From Pieris napi (Eukaryota > Arthropoda > Insecta > Lepidoptera > Pieridae): DNA of 64,000 bases. The stretch lies in NCBI RefSeq assembly GCF_905475465.1, contig NC_062241.1:3968001-4032000 (forward strand). Direction: 5' to 3'. Each line of letters opens with the position of its first letter. Position 1 is the stretch's first letter. The position numbers and the translations under genes are program-made. This document shows, in pieces, positions 37,160-49,234 of this stretch. The notes under the pieces were generated by a model. The model made no database searches. It was not told the DNA's origin and saw nothing but the letters and a program-made list of their open reading frames with translations.

Positions 37160-38650
37160 ATATAATTTTAGTTTCTATATGGTTTTAAAAAACTTTCTAT
37201 TAGTTCCTTATGCTCTGGCAAGGCAAATATTCACGATATCGTACATTATACACTACTATTACTAACGAGTTATAACTAATTTTTTTTTAAATATTCACTC
37301 AGATACAAATAAATTGGACCAATTTTAAGAGATCGCTGTTGGCAACCCTAACCAGAAGGGACTATCAAGAGGGGGCAAAATTAAATTATTCTGATGGATC
37401 ACACTATAATTTAATTTTAATGTGTTTTGATAAAACGTCCGTGAATACACAATCGCGTCACTTTGGACTATAAACCCGATTCGAAATTAATTGCTCTTTT
37501 TAATTTTTTGTGACGCAGCCATTTTATTGATTGATGGCAACACTATTATGGACTTATCATTAATAACTCTATGATTTGGCAATTTTTTTATAGCACTTGT
37601 TCTTAATCTTCGAACTTCTGCTCAGCTTCCGCGTTACGTTAGCTTAATTCATATTTAAGTGAAATTGTAGTTACTATCGTGGTTTCACTTGAAACCATTA
37701 GAGTACCGAGATAGAGACCCGAGAGTTTGTCAGTCGACTTTTGCTTTTGTATGCAAACTCTATTTTAATATGGTGAGTGAGCGAAATATAAGACTTATTA
37801 CATATAGGCCTTATATTATTTATATATAAATAGCGATATTTGTGCTGTTATTTATATAGATAGACATCGAATATCTTACTTCGGCCATACAATGCGCAGA
37901 GGCGATGAGAACTTGGAGAAACTGTGTAATTTTAATATCAAAATTATATTTTGTAGGCTTCATGTATTACGAAAATCAAAATAGTTAAATTATACTCATT
38001 AAAATGCTGTAGTAAAAATAAATTACGAGTATAACCATTCTAGAAATATTTATTTACACTTCGTTACCTTTAATATCATATAAAAAAACAGGTTCCATAG
38101 GATATTGGCCAACGGGCGGCCATAATTATCGTTTATAATAGATTTCTTTTATGCAACCCTAAAATGGAAAAATAAATACCTACCTACTGAGGGTAGAGTA
38201 CAACACATAAATAAAAAATATAAAAATAATAAAACACTATAATTATACAATATTAAACTAAATTAATAAAAAAAAGTAAAAGCTAATAGTAGTTAATTAG
38301 GTAGAAGAGAAATGCTCAAAAAAAAAATTCTTAAATGAATCCTGCGCTCGTCTCATTTCAGAAGGTAAGAAATTCAGAAGTAAAATACTTTGCACAGTAG
38401 AGGAGTGATAAAATTCAATCTTCATATATACATACATAAATCAAAACAGTATTAATATCGACAGAGGACTGCAGAGGGTGGGATGATTAGAAATATATGT
38501 AAAGGAGACATGTGTTCCGTTTGTTAGACAGGTTTGAGGTTATCTAGTTTATATTGCCTTAGTTTATTAAAAATATTATTCGCTTTTTACCAATTTAGGT
38601 TAGGCTACTCATTATTCACTAATGTACCGCGCTAAGTCTTCTTTTCATAT
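37160..38650. other. Intron 2: no gene seen
   Basis: AT-rich sequence without recognisable genes or classified repeats. Confidence 0.5.
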
Positions 38651-38654
38651 AATC

Positions 38655-39003
38655 CTGGGTGACCCGGCAAATGTTGTGTTGCCATGTATATTATTTCTAG
38701 GAAACATTATTTTAGTTAAATAAAAATGACTATCTACTATCCTCAAAAATAGAGGTTGATCGTAGAGGGGTGAGGGTTTTATATATTAATAATTTAATGC
38801 CACATAATAAAAAAAAAACATTAAAAAAAAAAACAAAAAAAAATTTTTTTGACACCCCCATCACTTAGGGTTTTGAAAGATAGATAGAAGCCGATTATCA
38901 GATTTACTGAATATGCACACAAAATTTGATAAGAATCGGTTGAGCCGTTTTGGAGGAGTATGGGAACGAGCATTGTTACACGAGAATTTTATATATTAGA
39001 AGA
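38655..39003 (-). mobile_element. Helitron, minus orientation
   Basis: On the minus strand it starts TCTTCTAATATATAAAATTC after an A (39003) and runs to a TTTGCCGGGTCA end near 38660; the final CTAG is lost. Contains long A-runs. Confidence 0.5.
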
Positions 39004-39009
39004 TTATTA

Positions 39010-39217
39010 GTTAACCCCAATTCGTTTTTATATTTTTTTTGAAAAAAAAATGTTTTTGTTTTTTTATGATACATCATACAAAAATACATACAAACCCTAA
39101 TTTTCACGCTACAATCAACTCCTATTTTTTTTAGATAGTTATTTTTATTGCACTAAAAAATGGTTCCTAGAAATAATACTTATACATGGCAAAACAAACG
39201 TTTGCCGGGTCAGCTAG
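39010..39217 (+). mobile_element. Helitron 3' end, plus orientation
   Basis: Ends TTTGCCGGGTCAGCTAG before a T. The last ~40 bp match the inverse of 38660-38700, so it is the 3' part of a sister copy in head-to-head arrangement. Confidence 0.5.
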
Positions 39218-39724
39218 TAAACTTATAAAAATAATCTTTTAAAAATTCATTTAGAATATTTTTACACGTTCTGTTAGTTTTTAAGAAGACAAAGCGGTAC
39301 CAAGACAATAATAAAATATAAAAAATTAAATATCGTTCCAGCATTCATATTAAAATTTGACGATTACAACTGTTGTATTATATATCCTTCTACGAAGAAA
39401 ATCGTTAACCTAAAACAACAGAATCAACACTATTTGTTATAAAAAATTACATCCATAACAACACATGTGTTAACTTTGGTCCCCTCAACAACAGACAAAA
39501 ATCCTTTAAAAAGAATTAGTACAGTCAACACGTAATCATTAGTAAAAACAAATGACCGTGAGCAATCACTGGCCAGTCATTAGGGAATCTCCATCAAGCC
39601 TATATCTCACCACCTAATACACATTCGGGCTTAATTCACAGGCAATTTAAACTTTATAACATACTAATATGGTTCGATTTCGATTGGCACTAGTTATTGT
39701 TTGATGACAGGCGAGTGGAGCGCT

Positions 39725-39787
39725 AATCGATGGTCATTAATCGAATGCGGCGGAATCGATTCGGTGGCGCATATGTTTTTCAATCGA
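39725..39787. promoter_or_regulatory. AATCGA(T) word cluster 1
   Basis: Four AATCGA words within 63 bp (39725, 39739, 39754, 39782), with TCATTAATCGA. Such words resemble Cut/Onecut or CGAT-type insulator-factor sites. Candidate regulatory element only. Confidence 0.25.
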
Positions 39788-40078
39788 ATGACGTAAGTGC
39801 TAAATGATGTTCTAGTTTACTACAGATGTATTATGCAATAAATTTGTATTATTTCCTTTTATTTATAGTATTAGCCATAATTTCTAAAAGAAGGTTGTAT
39901 AGGTATTATATATCTAGACTAGTGCTTTCAACAGTAAGAATTTAATATATTTTGACAAGTTAAGAGAACGAGATGTTTATCATCTAGTAGTAAACCCATG
40001 TTAAAAAACTGTATTTCCTTTTTGGTTAACGGGTTTTTAACGCAGTGCTAGAATAAACTATATCAAAAAAAACGAACA

Positions 40079-40262
40079 ACTGACACACGCCGTCGACTTT
40101 TTGGGTCTTAGACATGTCGGTTTCCTCACGATGTTTTCCTTCACCGTTCAAGCAAATGTAAAATGCGCACATAGAAAGAAATTCCATTGGTGCACAGCCG
40201 GGGATCGAACCTACAACCTCAGGTATGAGAGTCGCATGCTGCAGCCACTAGGCCAACACTGC
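40079..40262 (-). repeat. tRNA-derived SINE, tail missing
   Basis: Minus orientation, from CTGACACACGCCGTCGAC through box B (GGATCGAACC) to CCAACACTGC. The 60-codon open frame inside is incidental. Confidence 0.75.
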
Positions 40263-40269
40263 AGCACAT

Positions 40270-41100
40270 TAAAATATAAATAAAATACAACTTAGTAAAA
40301 AAAAAAATTGTTACTACTGCTAAATTAATTCATACACTTCTTCTGCTTGATAAAGCAGTCTTCGTTGACCACTGCTGAAAAGTACATATTACAATTAAAT
40401 ATTATATTTGTATCCGCTAAACCAAAGACAATATTGTATAAAATAATTAAGAAATATTATAAGCCAGCGTGTGTAAGCCATAGTTTGAACAATTTAAAAA
40501 AAGTTGTGGGCGTGCTATGGACCACAACTGGCGACCTCATTACCATCACTATACCACCCTCGGTAACGCTGGATTACTCTGCAATGACAGATGCTTTCCA
40601 AATCGCTTATATTCCTACCTATTGTTGTTTGATTGATTGTGAATTTGCTTAGATTTCGTGCCGAGTTCTTAATTGAAATGTATATAATAAAATCATTGAT
40701 TAATTATTATTAAATACGCGTATATTAGGTGACATGAATATAATTTAAATAAAACTTCTTTAACGCGCTTTTATTTCATTAACATAACTCGACGAGGGCT
40801 CTTCAACATCTGAATTTTCCAAATTCTTAAAATGAAAATGGGCTAAGTATTATATTTTATAAACTAATTTAATAATTTGTAATGCACTTAAAAATATATT
40901 TTATGATACTAAGGAAACTACCAATCATAGTAAGTTACATAATAACATTTACCTACGTTCGTTGCATAGTAATTTTTAATTTATAGTTTAATCTAACGTT
41001 TATTGGTATGTAATCATCAAATAATAACAATCAAAAATTGTGTATATTTGATTGTTATGGTTGCATACACAATTTGCTTAACCTATATAGTAATAATAAA
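40270..41100. other. Intron 2: no gene seen
   Basis: AT-rich. The 101-codon frame at 40347-40652 has no recognised domain. Confidence 0.45.
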
Positions 41101-41104
41101 AATA

Positions 41105-41290
41105 ATTAAAAATTAGTAAAAAGAAAATTAATACAAATTTAAAAAGTTTGATTTGAGGCAGTGTATCTTTAATGCTGGCAGCATTTCCTCGCTGTATTGC
41201 GATACTTATTCGTTAAGCGAGGAAAGCACCAGCTTCACCGGTCACCGGTACGCCAGGCGCCAACTTAAATCTGTAATTAGCGTTGCACTT
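41105..41290. repeat. Dispersed repeat H, copy 2
   Basis: Matches 9085-9265 over most of its length; see there. Confidence 0.6.
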
Positions 41291-41634
41291 GAACCCCACG
41301 GCCCAAAAGTCTTTACTCCAAAGAGAACAAAATTGGAGGAAATACTAATATTTGAGATGTTTACTATAATTTACTTGTATTGTGTGCAATGAAGCGTAAA
41401 TAAAAACCAATTACATTTAGTAAGCTACCAAATTGATATAGCATCTTCGTAAGCAATTGTTTTATTCAATTCGTTCGTATTCATCAAAATATGAAATCCC
41501 GTAAGTCGTCGCGATATCTCGACGGTAAACAATAAACGGAGAAATCCTAACAAATCTCGCAATAATAAGCCGAGGTGTGATTGATACAACAATGAAATCC
41601 CCGGCTCGACACCGCCATTTGCATTTTTATACGC

Positions 41635-41710
41635 ACCGCCCTCCCGCCCTATCGCCCTCTTGTACTAGCGCCCTAGCCGCCCTAACCGTCCTCACCGCCC
41701 TACGCGCCCA
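41635..41710. promoter_or_regulatory. CGCCCT-word array
   Basis: About eight CGCCC(T/A) units at irregular 7-15 bp spacing, one mutated to CGTCCT, on an AT-rich background. Could be clustered Sp/KLF sites (CCGCCC) or a decayed minisatellite. Confidence 0.4.
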
Positions 41711-42261
41711 AATTGTATTTCGTCAACTTCACTCGGTCTTTCATTGAGCACATAAGGTATATTGTCAATAAACGTGAACATTAACGTTTACGTGATTGGT
41801 AACACGAAATAAGTCTATGTATTTTAAATACATTCCCTATATTTAAAGGTGTATATTATCATTTGTAAATTAAAATAGTATTTAATTTATGATTCCACTA
41901 CAACTATGTATACAATAGGTAGTATAGTTTATTGTTTTCAAAGATTGTCTATGCTTATTCACCGATCATAGAAGTCACTCTGGTGACGCGAGACAAAATT
42001 CCAAATCACCACTATGTCCGTCTTTGCACGTAATTCGGTGGTAATACGTTAAACAATTTACATACATCATTTAATATTGTCGCTAGTAAAATTCTAATCA
42101 ATGCGACCAAGGGTCCTTTAGGTAGAAAGTGTACCAATTCTTAAAGGACCGGCCATCGCGAGCTTTCTAGTATAGTACCGACTACACACTACTGTGTCAA
42201 AGGAGGCAAATTTAGTTATTATTAGGTTTTTAAATTTGTAACGTTATATTATTAAAAAAGT

Positions 42262-42600
42262 AAAAAAAAACATGTGTGTAGCGTTAGAAGATATACTTCT
42301 TTGGCGTAACAAGAGAAATCTTTTTAAAATTTTTATCTTTCGCCTTATTCTGCGGTTGTGGAAACACGACACTAACAATAGAAAAAAGGTATTTTATTAA
42401 TTGAAAGTTTTATTATAACGCATTATCTAGTTAAATAAAGTTTATTTAAATATCACAAAAATATTTCTACATAATTAAAGAAATGGACATTTTTTATTTT
42501 AAAATGTTGACTATGCTAACTTCTGGGTGTCGGGTTTTTGTGACGGTGTCCGCACGCATCGTAAAAATTTACACTCATCATTTTTCCCTAACGCGCCAAA
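42262..42600. repeat. Dispersed repeat F, copy 1
   Basis: Shares ordered blocks with 58608-58845: GCGTTAGAAG..ATACTTCTTT, GCGTAACAAGA, GGGTGTCGG(G/T)TTTTTGTGACGG, GCATCGTAAAAATTTAC and TTTTTCCCTAA. Class unknown. Confidence 0.6.
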
Positions 42601-42895
42601 AGAAGAAGAAATAAGAACATCAAAAATAAAATAAAAATTAGGCTGTGTAGATCGGTTTCACAAAATAAATCCTAAATTCAATAAAAAACAATTACCAGAA
42701 TTCATTTCACCTTAGAACGTAAATTTCCTTAGGTGGCTGTTTTTTTTTAAAGAGTTTATATTATCTAAATACAATACTTTTATTATTAAGTCTCTGGCAA
42801 TATTTAAAAAAAAAACATTGATCTAACATTACTCAAGCTTGGACTCCCACGTGATATTAAAAACAATTTTACGGTAGCCCAAATCAATCCCAATG

Positions 42896-42927
42896 AATCG
42901 ATGATAACTCGATTAAACATCGATTTA
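42896..42927. promoter_or_regulatory. AATCGA(T) word cluster 2
   Basis: GAATCGATG, CTCGATT and CATCGATTT within about 32 bp. Confidence 0.2.
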
Positions 42928-42929
42928 AT

Positions 42930-44818
42930 ATCTTGTCGGCGATTATAACAGGAAATGTCACTCGTTCTGACACAAGTTAATTAAAAACTATATTTAAGTA
43001 CCAAATCTTGTAATTTAGAAACCGGATTATAGAACCGAATAGATTCAATTAAATAAAATTAATACAAATATTATTCGAGAGTTTTGAAGCCTCGAGGCAA
43101 ATTGAAAAATTTAACTGCTTTGATCTGGTAATTGATGTCTTTATAGTGCCGGCGATCGATAAAACTAATAAGTTCAATAAATATTGGTATAATCCATTTT
43201 ATATTATGCGGCATTTGCATTTGTTATGTACCTCAGACACGACTTTATTAGCTAGGAAGAGTTTCACAATTCTTCAGTGCGCTTCAAGAGAACCTCTTCA
43301 TTTAATAACGGGCGTTGATATTCTCTTCTTTTAAAAATTGTATTACTAAAGAAGCACTAGATTCGCGCGACCTTTCTTTTAGCGTATAATATGGCGTAGT
43401 CTTAGAACTATTTTTTAATGTATTAAGGGAATCATTACGGCATTTATAACATGCTTAAAATCTATTATTTGATATTAAAACGACAAAAAACCAGGGATTT
43501 TGTTTACCTATATATAAGAAAAATATATTTATTATTATTGAGGTTTAATATACATTTTATATATTTAAAGGGGGTAATTGGACTACCAAACATAAGTTTA
43601 CGAATGCTACTTACAAATGATGTTCAAAGCTAAATTAATAGGATCGCAAACGATGCAATTTTTCAGTCCCTATTTATTCGCGTGAGAAATTCGCATATTT
43701 ATCAAGAAATTCGTCTCAACCTGAGCTTGTTAGGGCGGATTACTGAAAGATGACACCAGCTCGTTACGCCACTCAACTTTAACCATTTTATTTATTGCTA
43801 AACAAATTTCAACTAATTGTATGAGCAAAACAAATAGGCATCAACGGATTATGACTTCAGACATTAATACTTGTCTGTTTGCTATTTTAAAAGATTTACT
43901 TTTTACACGCTTTATATTAGCTTCACCTTTATGTATGTATGTAATCGACTCCTTCGGACTCGATTTTGACCCACTTTAAACCGACAGATTTTATTCAAAT
44001 TTTGCGCACCTGTCAAAGATCGATGACAATGCAATAATCCGAAAAAAAAAATTTAATTAAAAATTAAATAATAGTGGGGCGCTCTTTGCCATATTTTTCG
44101 TCTATAGAGCAACCCACGCTTTTTCACAATAATACCAGTATTTTTTGTTCATTACCATTTTCAGCCTAAATTAGGAATTATTTTTCACTTTTTACTTTGA
44201 TGTGCTTTAAAAGCGTGTTTTTTAGTTTTTTTTAACTATTATTTATAATATTTCTCTTCTCTGTAACCGATTTAGAGTTTTACAATTTTTTCTAACTTAT
44301 GTTAATATAAAATGTTAGATATTGCAATACACAAGAAGACACGTTGTTAACCGTCGTATTTGATGGTGGAGTTGAGTGACGCAAGCTGTCTCGCTCTATC
44401 ATATGGCAGTTGAGTCTCTCGCTCTTGCAGTTTCAATTATCTGCCTAATCCCTCAATTACGACGACAGATGTCGCCCGCGTCTTCAAGCTTATGTGCCAG
44501 TTTAAAGTAGCGTCCGCAAAAGCAATTACTCTTGATCGATGCAATACTTATTTGTAAATGTTTTAGTATTCATTTTATTTAAATTTTAATAAATGGATTT
44601 TTAAATTTTTTATATATACGGTTTTACTTATTATGCATTGCGCAAACAATTTTATATAGGTATATACGGTGAACGTTTGGTGAGGTTATACATAGTTTTA
44701 ATTGTTTACTGTTTTTAATCTTCAATACTTTTAATTAATAATACAATTAACAATCTAATCTCTATCTAATGATACTTTCAAATACACTCTCACGCATTCA
44801 CACATTCACACATTTTTT
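42930..44818. other. Intron 2: no gene seen
   Basis: AT-rich sequence. A GC-richer stretch at 44345-44520 is unclassified. Confidence 0.45.
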
Positions 44819-44859
44819 ATCGAGTACCTACGCACACTTAAGAAGTGTGCGTACTCGAT
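44819..44859. repeat. Near-perfect hairpin
   Basis: ATCGAGTA...CGCACACTT (with a 4-base insertion) pairs with AAGTGTGCGTACTCGAT around a 3-nt centre. Confidence 0.65.
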
Positions 44860-45469
44860 TTTTGTTCAATTAGATTTAACATTGACTACTTCTTAAAAAA
44901 TATTCTATTATTACTTGATTTTGTTTTCAACGTGCACCATGTACCACGGAAGAGATGTAGTATAGTCACATATATCACAAGGGCTAGTGTGGGGACTAGC
45001 GTCAGATCTTATCACAACCATATTTTATTATGAAGGAAGAACATATAGTAAAAAAAACAATTATTTAAATGTTTTTAACTACCACTTTTATGGTCAGGTT
45101 GTCTTTTGTCGTAGGCATTATATTAGCCCATTCTGTTCTGTTCTGGGATAGCCTGCTTCATCTCTTCGGCAGATAATCTGCCCATCTGTTTACTTGACGT
45201 CCCCTCTTCCTTTTCTCTTTTTCCGTATTTTTGCAGTTGTTCTGTCATATAATTAAATAATAATTTAAATAACACAGATAATTTTAGTTAGTAAGGACAT
45301 AAAGATTAATTTTAATACCAATAACAAATAAAAATAAATAAACAGCCTACGCGTACACTTAATGTAATGTTTATCATACTTCTCTTTATATTTCTTTAAT
45401 TAATATTTCTTATTGTTTATCGCCGTTGCTGACCAAGTTTGAGACCTGTGACAAGTTTTTTTTATTTTA

Positions 45470-45700
45470 CCACCGCCCATGGCCACTCACATTGCCAGAA
45501 GACTCTTGTCAAACCTTAAGCCGAATTGGTTCAGAAATATGTCAGTGGGTAGCTGGTTCCACGTGGTGGTGCGTGGCAAAAACAGCCTTAAGAAACGCTC
45601 AGTTGTGGAACGACGGACTTCGAGGTGATACGGATGGTATTTTGTATTCTACCTTGATGTCCGATAATAAAACTCTGCTGCAAATATCACTCTCGTATAG
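45470..45700 (-). mobile_element. LINE ORF2 C-terminal fragment
   Basis: Minus-sense; the plus strand shows CCGAATTGGTTCAGAAATAT, AGCTGGTTCCACGTGG and TTGTGGAACGACGGACTTCG, matching the family at 53945. Confidence 0.6.
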
Positions 45701-45904
45701 CAAGCGTGGAAAAAAATTAATTAACTATTCCAATTTTCACTGTTAAATTTATCCGCTAACATTAGGGACTGGTATTAAAATCAAAGCTACCGAAATAATT
45801 TAAGTTAAATGTCGTTTTTGCGTGGCGTACTTGTAGGCACGTCCCTTAAGGGTGGTAGGGACACGAGTTAGCTAATAATTAATATTATAATTAATGTTGC
45901 CATA

Positions 45905-46930
45905 ACGAAAACCGCGCCGCCATTAATCCGCTCACCAACAACCTTTACACGATACAATCTTTCATTAACTTTGTCTAATTATGTTTTATTGGGGCTTTTA
46001 ATTAATTATAGGAATAATGATTGTTTTGACAGTTACGTACCTACTACTTTTATCGTAAAAAGTTTGTTACAAGCTGTTTTTATTAGAAAACTGTTTTTAT
46101 TATACAGAAAATTGCTGCGACCATTTGTTGTTATAAATTAGCCCAATGTATATGTACTGCGCTCCTGTACCTACGTAAAAAATGGCCGCAAGAATGTGTG
46201 TGTACTTTCAACACAAAGCCTTAGTTCGAAAGCACTCTCACGTTTTTCAATCGCTTCGAAACGTCATTACTGTAGCTAATGATATTAATGAAATCGTTGC
46301 TACCGGCCGCGGCCTGTCGCTTGTAATAATAGTCATTATGACACGACAATCGACGACTGACTAACACCAAAACATTCTATATCCAAATCTAATACACGCG
46401 ATACTAAACTGTAATTCTTTGAAATAAGGAAGCAAATGCTTCAAACTTCACCACAATAAAGCTCTTCCGAATATTATTTAGATTTGACGATACAATAATG
46501 ATTCGCGACGATAAAACGCCATAACTTAACTAATTAGGCGTTTGAGATTGAACCTTTTATATGCGATTTAGAATTCTGTTTAGCTGTTTTTAATATCGAT
46601 AATCAGATGTTTTTAATGACATTCGGCGGCTGACGCTTTCATTTGTCAAAGCGACAGACAGCTTAGGATGTTGTGGCGATAGAGTGATATATTACTAGAT
46701 GGTATTAAGATAAAAAGGCTTCGATATTCGGCAGAGTTAAGTTCATAGTATGACCGTGAGACAGTTAAATTGATATATCCAGTTTCGTGTGTCGATATTT
46801 TAATTGAAATTCATATCGTTTTAATCAGAGTGAGTCATAAGTATGAGAACAAGAATGCCGATTATGTAGTTAGTGGATTCAAACTCATATATTTGATTGT
46901 GATCTATTTACTGTTGTAAAGTAGATCTAT
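45905..46930. other. Intron 2: no gene seen
   Basis: AT-rich sequence. A CGCGCCGCCATTAATC near 45910 contains a Pho-like GCCAT core beside a TAAT word. No gene. Confidence 0.4.
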
Positions 46931-46934
46931 AACA

Positions 46935-47200
46935 AGCCTTGGCCTAGAGGTAGCGGCGTGCGACTCTCAACCCTGCTCGTGGGTTCGATCCCCGGCTGTG
47001 CTTCAATGCACTTACTGTATGTCCGCATTTAACACTCATTCGCATAGTGAAGGGAAACATCGCGAGGAATGCCTTAAACCCAAAAAGTCGACGTCGTAAT
47101 GTCAGAAGGTTGATCATCTATTTGCTTATTAGAAAAAATCGAATTATCACGAAACAGCAATCTGAGGCCCAGACCTAAAAGGTTGTAGCGCTACTCTTAA
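46935..47200 (+). repeat. tRNA-derived SINE, diverged
   Basis: Plus orientation, with box A (TGGCCTAGAGG), box B (GGTTCGATCC) and tail GGTTGTAGCGCTAC. The body has several small deletions. Confidence 0.75.
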
Positions 47201-47224
47201 AAATATAGGTATTGCTATTAACAA

Positions 47225-47403
47225 GGCACCCTAGAAAAAGGTGGATAAAGAAGCGTAAGCAGGAAGCGAGAAAGAAAACCATGGATAGAAAAATTTGGAA
47301 AAAGCTGAAGGAGGCGGTTACCCACGAAGGGGTTCCTATCTATCTGAATTTTAACTGTTATGATTTGTAAAAATTTGAAATAAACGGGCTTTATTATTAT
47401 TAT
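47225..47403 (+). mobile_element. RTE-type LINE 3' end with (TTA)n tail
   Basis: A plus frame reads TMDRKIWKKLKEAVTHEG and ends at TAA near 47370, followed by AATAAACGGGCTTTATTATTATTA. The C-terminal W.KL.EA plus short repeat tail resembles RTE elements. Confidence 0.45.
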
Positions 47404-48442
47404 TAGTATACGTTCGAGTCCGGGCTACGTACCTACCAATGGCTCTCTTATTACGTAATTTGCTCGTACTTTGTACATTCCAATAGCGATAACGATTCCA
47501 ACATTTTTTGCTATTTCGATATAGTTCTTTTAATATACGTAGCGCCGATGACGCATTTTGTGTGTAGTAGGTGCATTCACTCAATATCGAAGTCGAGATC
47601 GGATGGGAGTTCACCAGCTCCGTATACTTTAGACCTGAAAAATCTGTATTCCAACGCGGCCGTATGAATCAATATGCTGCAACTAAAAAATAGAAGCAAC
47701 TACTTGCCCAAAAATAAATGAAGTACGACTCAGAATTTTTGTCATACCTATGCAGAAGTTTCGATAAATTTAACTAAATTAGCTTAAAAATGTCTGTTAT
47801 ATCCATATTAATATATTGTAACAGAAATCCGTTTGTAAACATAACGGCAGTATAAATAACAGTAGGTTGAATTGAACTCATGGACAGAATTGACGTTCAG
47901 TAAAATAAATGCAGTGGTCAGTTTTATTCAAATAAAAGATTTCAATTTCATCGCAATATGGCGCCCGGCAGCATATTGCAAAACGATATAAAATTATTAT
48001 TCGCGATATTAAATTGTTGAAATCGTATTGCTTTTGATTTAATAAACTAATGCTCTTTGGAATCAAAGTTGTTGACAGTTTATTATTACAAGGAAACGAA
48101 ACAAATTATGTTTTAATAGAATTGACACGATTGTCTTTTGTTATTGCAAATTGCTATTAGTTATCCTACGCTAAATAAACTAATAAAATCAAATTAAAGC
48201 TATAACATAGTTATTAGTTATAACTAAAATACGTAAACATTATTGCTAGTTTTATAGTTACAAGCAGAAACAAAAATAAAGAATCGCTTGACGAAAATTT
48301 ATCAGAAAATAAATGTTTTAATAATTAAAAACTTTTTATAAACATACTATGTGACCCAAATAGCTATTGGGCCGTTGCCCACCACTTCTTATTGTTTGGC
48401 CGTGTACATAAAATTTAAACAAGAATTCACTTCGCGTGACAG

Positions 48443-48740
48443 AGAGCAGTGTTGGCCTAGTGGATTCAGCGTGCGACTCTCATACCTGAGGTCGTAGGTT
48501 CGATCCCCGGCTGTGCACCAATGGACTTTCTTTCTATGTGCGCATTTAACATTTGCTCAAACGGTGAAGGAAAACATCGTGAGGAAACCGACATGTCTTA
48601 CCCAAAAAGTCGTCGGCGTGTGTCAGGCACAGAAGGCTGATCACCTACTTGCCTATTAGATTGAAAAATGATCATGAAACAGATTCAGAAATCTGAGGCC
48701 TAGACCTAAAGGGGTTGTAGCGCCACTGATTAATTTATTT
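48443..48740 (+). repeat. tRNA-derived SINE, full length
   Basis: Best-preserved plus copy: GAGCAGTGTTGGCCTAGTGG head, GGTTCGATCC box B, body, and TTGTAGCGCCACTGATT tail. Confidence 0.85.
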
Positions 48741-48972
48741 TAATTTTAAATCATGTCTAACACCTAAGAAATGAAGTATCTCTAGAGTAGTCTATGGAAG
48801 TGTTAAGTGAAAATATTCAAAAGCATGCAGATACACTTACATCCACGCGACATTAAACTCAAATTACATACAAAGTTAGGTGTAATCCGTCGGTGCGTAA
48901 ACGAGCAGCCAATCCTAAACGCATTATGCTATCGATTTCGACCGCTACATGTGTCTACGCGACTACATCTTA

Positions 48973-48997
48973 CCCCCACCCCCTACCCCTAACCCCC
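48973..48997 (-). other. G-quadruplex-prone tract (minus strand)
   Basis: C-runs of 5, 5, 4 and 5 separated by 1, 2 and 3 bases; the minus strand fits a tight, telomere-like G-quadruplex (GGGGGTTAGGGG). Confidence 0.55.
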
Positions 48998-49234
48998 ACA
49001 CCCAATAGACAACGCAAAGTCAATATGTGGAAATAATAATAAAGGTTCGCGCGGGCCGCATACGTATAGCGTTATTATCGTTGTATTATCGACGCAACAT
49101 CGGTAACGAGTTGATGTCCCGATGCTACGTTATTGCTTACTTCGACACGATTTGTTGTTTAACTGATGATTTGTGTTATTGCAATCATTCGCATATACTA
49201 TAGTTTGTATGTTTAGGTGCGTATACAGATTTAG

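Noticed and set aside
48443..48530. tRNA gene suggested by good box A and box B
   Set aside because: The boxes belong to the head of a repeated SINE present about twelve times in the window; no cloverleaf with acceptor stem is formed.
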